A DNA stretch of 15,278 nucleotides from Spirochaetaceae bacterium. Lineage in GTDB: Bacteria; Spirochaetota; Spirochaetia; DSM-2461. The notes under the pieces are model-generated. The model searched no databases, had not been told where the DNA came from, and saw only the letters and a list, made by a program, of their open reading frames with translations. Shown here piece by piece: positions 15,197-15,278 of the stretch (position 1 is its first letter; each line of letters opens with the position of its first letter). The translations under genes were made by a program, and so were the position numbers. Location of the stretch: positions 1-15,278 of the forward strand of contig JAEINM010000047.1 in assembly GCA_016342385.1 (NCBI GenBank), read 5' to 3'.

Positions 15197-15225
15197 TTTA
15201 CAAATTGAAAACTTTGTCTTATAAT
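15197..15225 (+). promoter_or_regulatory. Sigma70-type promoter of the gene at the right edge
   Basis: TTTACA (15197-15202), a 17-nt spacer and a perfect TATAAT (15220-15225). The predicted leader is about 25 nt and contains GGAGG (15249-15253). Confidence 0.75.
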
Positions 15226-15257
15226 CACATATTAACACATTATGTTTTGGAGGCGTC

Positions 15258-15278
15258 ATGTCGGTAAAGAAATTAAAA
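15258..15278 (+). CDS. Start of an unidentified gene, cut by the window edge
   Basis: ATG 15258 is 4 nt after GGAGG (15249-15253) and downstream of a strong promoter. Only seven codons are visible (MSVKKLK), too few to identify the product. Confidence 0.6.

Noticed and set aside
15169..15216. Inverted repeat CAAAGTTT...AAACTTTG upstream of the last gene
   Set aside because: Arms of 8 bp separated by 32 nt in AT-rich DNA are expected by chance, although the right arm lies between the promoter boxes.

Overview
The window reads as chromosomal DNA of a moderately AT-rich, Gram-negative-type bacterium. A spirochaete is the best guess. This rests on the mix of FtsH with HflK/HflC, a stand-alone PilZ protein, a FemAB-type transferase behind metG, and a TopA with a lysine-rich N-terminal tail. 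No rRNA or other taxonomic marker is present, so the assignment is an inference. No tRNA, rRNA, CRISPR array or insertion sequence was recognised.

Positions 1-2600 look like an accessory region. It starts with the 3' part of a right-handed beta-helix protein gene, whose first ~58 bases form an inverted repeat with 121-178. Next comes a two-gene unit, a small four-helix membrane protein followed by a MarR repressor, behind a TTGACA promoter with a perfect 18-bp palindrome. A decayed metallo-beta-lactamase-fold gene follows. The region ends with a 65-aa small protein whose gene overlaps a MNT/AbiEii-like nucleotidyltransferase gene by 62 nt. That pair is the best candidate for a little-described system, possibly toxin-antitoxin-like.

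Positions 2600-15278 are mostly housekeeping. A COG2509-type FAD oxidoreductase (minus strand) diverges from topA, and topA is followed by ftsH (plus). ftsH ends at a strong bidirectional terminator that it shares with a minus-strand PilZ gene. Behind PilZ lies the minus-strand hflK-hflC operon, whose genes overlap and which has its own terminator. hflK diverges from metG, and both have back-to-back promoters. metG overlaps a FemAB/MurM-like aminoacyl-tRNA-dependent transferase gene. The last ~160 bases hold a good sigma70-type promoter, a ribosome binding site and the first seven codons of another gene.

FtsH (membrane AAA+ protease) and HflK/HflC (its SPFH-domain membrane partners) lie within 5 kb of each other and are expected to form one quality-control complex. 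Several genes (the 65-aa protein, metG, PilZ) have a recognisable -10 box only 6-12 nt from the start codon and no Shine-Dalgarno sequence, which suggests leaderless or nearly leaderless mRNAs.
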